Shown here piece after piece: positions 23,426 to 24,742 of a DNA stretch of 24,742 nucleotides (positions are counted from its first letter, which is position 1; every line of letters starts with the position of its first letter). Made by a program: the position numbers and the translations under genes. Under the pieces are notes generated by a model that saw only the letters and a program-made list of their open reading frames with translations, was not told the DNA's origin and ran no database searches. The stretch covers positions 1 through 24,742 of the forward strand of contig DDER01000017.1 in NCBI GenBank assembly GCA_002336735.1, written 5' to 3'. Source of the stretch: Candidatus Saccharibacteria bacterium UBA1949 (lineage in GTDB: Bacteria > Patescibacteriota > Saccharimonadia > Saccharimonadales > Saccharimonadaceae).

Positions 23426-23432
23426 AAACAGG

Positions 23433-24242
23433 ATGTATTCAGGCACCACTTTTCGAAAAAACTCTGGCGCATTTATTGGTGTTCACCAAAAGATCGACCG
23501 CGTTGCTCGGCGCAAGCTTACGCCACTACTGGGCGAGGCCATTTTTCCTGATGTGCGGTCAATTTTGCATTTCGAGGGCAATAACGGACCAGATGGTCTC
23601 AAGCGAAAAAGTCCTGGTGTTGATGAGCCGTGGGATTTTATTGATCCAACTGATCCTTGCGATGATCGGCTCATAGTAGCGATGACTGCACATATCCATA
23701 ATTTAGCGCATGCCCTACAAAGCCAGGATATGTATCGAGCTGCCTTTGAGGCGGCCTGGTTAGCTCATGCTGTGACCGATGGGCTAACGCCAGCTCATCA
23801 CTATCCTCTGGAGCAAAAAATCGAAGAGTTGTGGGGTAAGCCAAGAGAGCAGCGACTTTCGATCATTGACAAGAACTTTATTCGTGGCCACACACATCGT
23901 GATACGATTAGTAAAAACTGGCAATATTGGGGCGCAAAGGGTGTGTTTTCGACACATTTTTTGTTTGAGTGGGGAGTGGCTACAGCCGTCAAGACGCATA
24001 CGTTTGCTAAGCTCCAGGTGCCAGATCACCTGGTGAGTCAGGTGCAGCAGAGTGGATTTGTACCGATATTTCGGATGGCACTCCAGGGGGTCTATGCGCT
24101 CAATATGTACGAAGAGTTTTGGAAGCGTGGCTGGTCTACCGTGTTGGCTCGTCAGGCACGGCAAGAGCTGGTGCCGGTTATTATTCAGACTGTTGTGCTC
24201 GCGTGGTATGCAGCGGTAATAGATAGTGAGACGCAGCGGTGA
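23433..24242 (+). CDS. Protein resembling zinc phospholipase C / S1-P1 nuclease fold
   Basis: This 269-aa, His- and Trp-rich, mostly helical protein carries a putative metal site. AAHxHNLAHAL-like sequence (H87, H89, H93) precedes AWLAHAVTDGLTPAHHYP (H112, D116, H122, H123), which matches the H-x3-D-x5-H pattern of zinc-dependent phospholipase C and P1 nucleases. More His follow (GHTHRD, STHFLFEW). Unlike secreted members of that fold, it has no signal peptide. The family call is tentative and rests on this motif only. The stop codon overlaps the start of rsmD (GTGA), so the two are probably translated together from one mRNA. Confidence 0.55.
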   Translation: MYSGTTFRKNSGAFIGVHQKIDRVARRKLTPLLGEAIFPDVRSILHFEGNNGPDGLKRKSPGVDEPWDFIDPTDPCDDRLIVAMTAHIHNLAHALQSQDMYRAAFEAAWLAHAVTDGLTPAHHYPLEQKIEELWGKPREQRLSIIDKNFIRGHTHRDTISKNWQYWGAKGVFSTHFLFEWGVATAVKTHTFAKLQVPDHLVSQVQQSGFVPIFRMALQGVYALNMYEEFWKRGWSTVLARQARQELVPVIIQTVVLAWYAAVIDSETQR

Positions 24243-24742
24243 AGCTACGGATTATTGCTGGCCATTATGGAGGACGGTTGATTGAAACGCCGCGCAATAG
24301 TCGGCGCACCCACCCCATGGGCGATCGGGTGCGTCTGGCGCTCTTTAATATTATTGACAATAGGCTACAGTCGGCGTCGGTGCTTGACTTGTTCGCTGGT
24401 TCAGGGGCATTGGGGTTTGAGGCGCTCAGCCGTGGTGCCACAAACGTAACATTTGTCGAAAAAGACAGGACTGCCCAGATGGTTATTCAGCAGAATATTT
24501 GGACTTTAGATGTTGATAATTCTACTACAGTTATTAAAACCACGGTTAGCAATTGGCTGAACACCTATGACGGAGATGGCTTTGATATTATATTTGCCGA
24601 TCCGCCCTATCACGATTTACAGTTATCCACAGTCTTGCGCGCTCAGGGGCTTTTAAAACCAAATGGGCTTATGGTATTATCACATACAGGTAAAAGTGAG
24701 GTACCTGTTCAGAACGAAATTGTTGTGGTGGACAATCGTAGT
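24239..24742 (+). CDS. rsmD: 16S rRNA (guanine966-N2)-methyltransferase RsmD (3' end cut by window)
   Basis: The frame opens with GTG inside the GTGA overlap with the previous stop and stays open for 168 codons to the window edge. The first residues VKLRIIAGHYGGRLIETP match the RsmD N-terminus, and GDRVRLALFNII stands where the family has TxRVREALFN. The SAM-binding motif I is VLDLFAGSGALGFEALSRGA, motif II ends in FVEKD, and the catalytic motif IV is FADPPY. The enzyme methylates guanine 966 of 16S rRNA in the 30S subunit. The last part of the Rossmann domain lies outside the window. Confidence 0.93.
   Translation, partial: MKLRIIAGHYGGRLIETPRNSRRTHPMGDRVRLALFNIIDNRLQSASVLDLFAGSGALGFEALSRGATNVTFVEKDRTAQMVIQQNIWTLDVDNSTTVIKTTVSNWLNTYDGDGFDIIFADPPYHDLQLSTVLRAQGLLKPNGLMVLSHTGKSEVPVQNEIVVVDNRS

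Overview
The window is a compact stretch of bacterial chromosome with short intergenic gaps, several operons and no insertion sequences, tRNAs, rRNAs or CRISPR arrays. Gene content and style suggest a Candidatus Saccharibacteria (TM7) or related Patescibacteria genome: an RNase HII-YraN fusion, an L19 with a long Ala/Glu tail, a TyrRS with an altered HIGH motif, an actinobacterial-style secreted DUF1524 nuclease, no rimP beside nusA, and promoters set so close to start codons that many mRNAs should be leaderless. Several genes end in TGA (queA, clpC, recG, the PLC-like gene), so UGA is a stop. This argues against the code-25 lineages (Gracilibacteria, Absconditabacteria). The lineage call is inference from gene style; no marker phylogeny was possible.

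Layout. 1-1346: end of rplS, a strong terminator, and rnhB-yraN. 1332-3845 (minus): M1 aminopeptidase, divergent from a secreted HNH nuclease (3892-4620). 4621-4974 has no protein gene but holds a perfect 28-bp inverted repeat and, on the minus strand, a small structured RNA of about 137 nt with a consensus promoter and an intrinsic terminator. 4975-7939: a queuosine block, with a YhhQ-type transporter convergent to a queA-tgt operon. 8057-8380: an unknown 107-aa protein with a consensus promoter and its own terminator. 8635-9756: nusA behind a leader terminator that looks like an attenuator. 9865-15722: an operon of clpC (with a CIRCE/HrcA operator), a membrane-anchored HExxH protein, radA and a PIN-TRAM protein; this resembles the Firmicutes clpC-radA-disA-yacL order. 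15733-18351 (minus): a class A penicillin-binding protein. 18464-21296: tyrS and two tandem HAD-IIB paralogues, the first without its catalytic aspartates. 21316-24742: recG, a phospholipase C/P1-nuclease-like protein and the start of rsmD.

How the genes fit together. Most are housekeeping: translation (rplS, tyrS, rsmD, queuosine tRNA modification), transcription (nusA), repair and R-loop removal (rnhB, radA, recG), proteolysis (pepN, clpC) and wall synthesis (PBP). The transporter, QueA and TGT fit salvage of an imported queuosine precursor. Four items are the best candidates for undescribed biology: the minus-strand RNA, the HAD enzyme/pseudoenzyme pair, the metallopeptidase-like gene coupled to clpC, and the highly promoted 107-aa protein.
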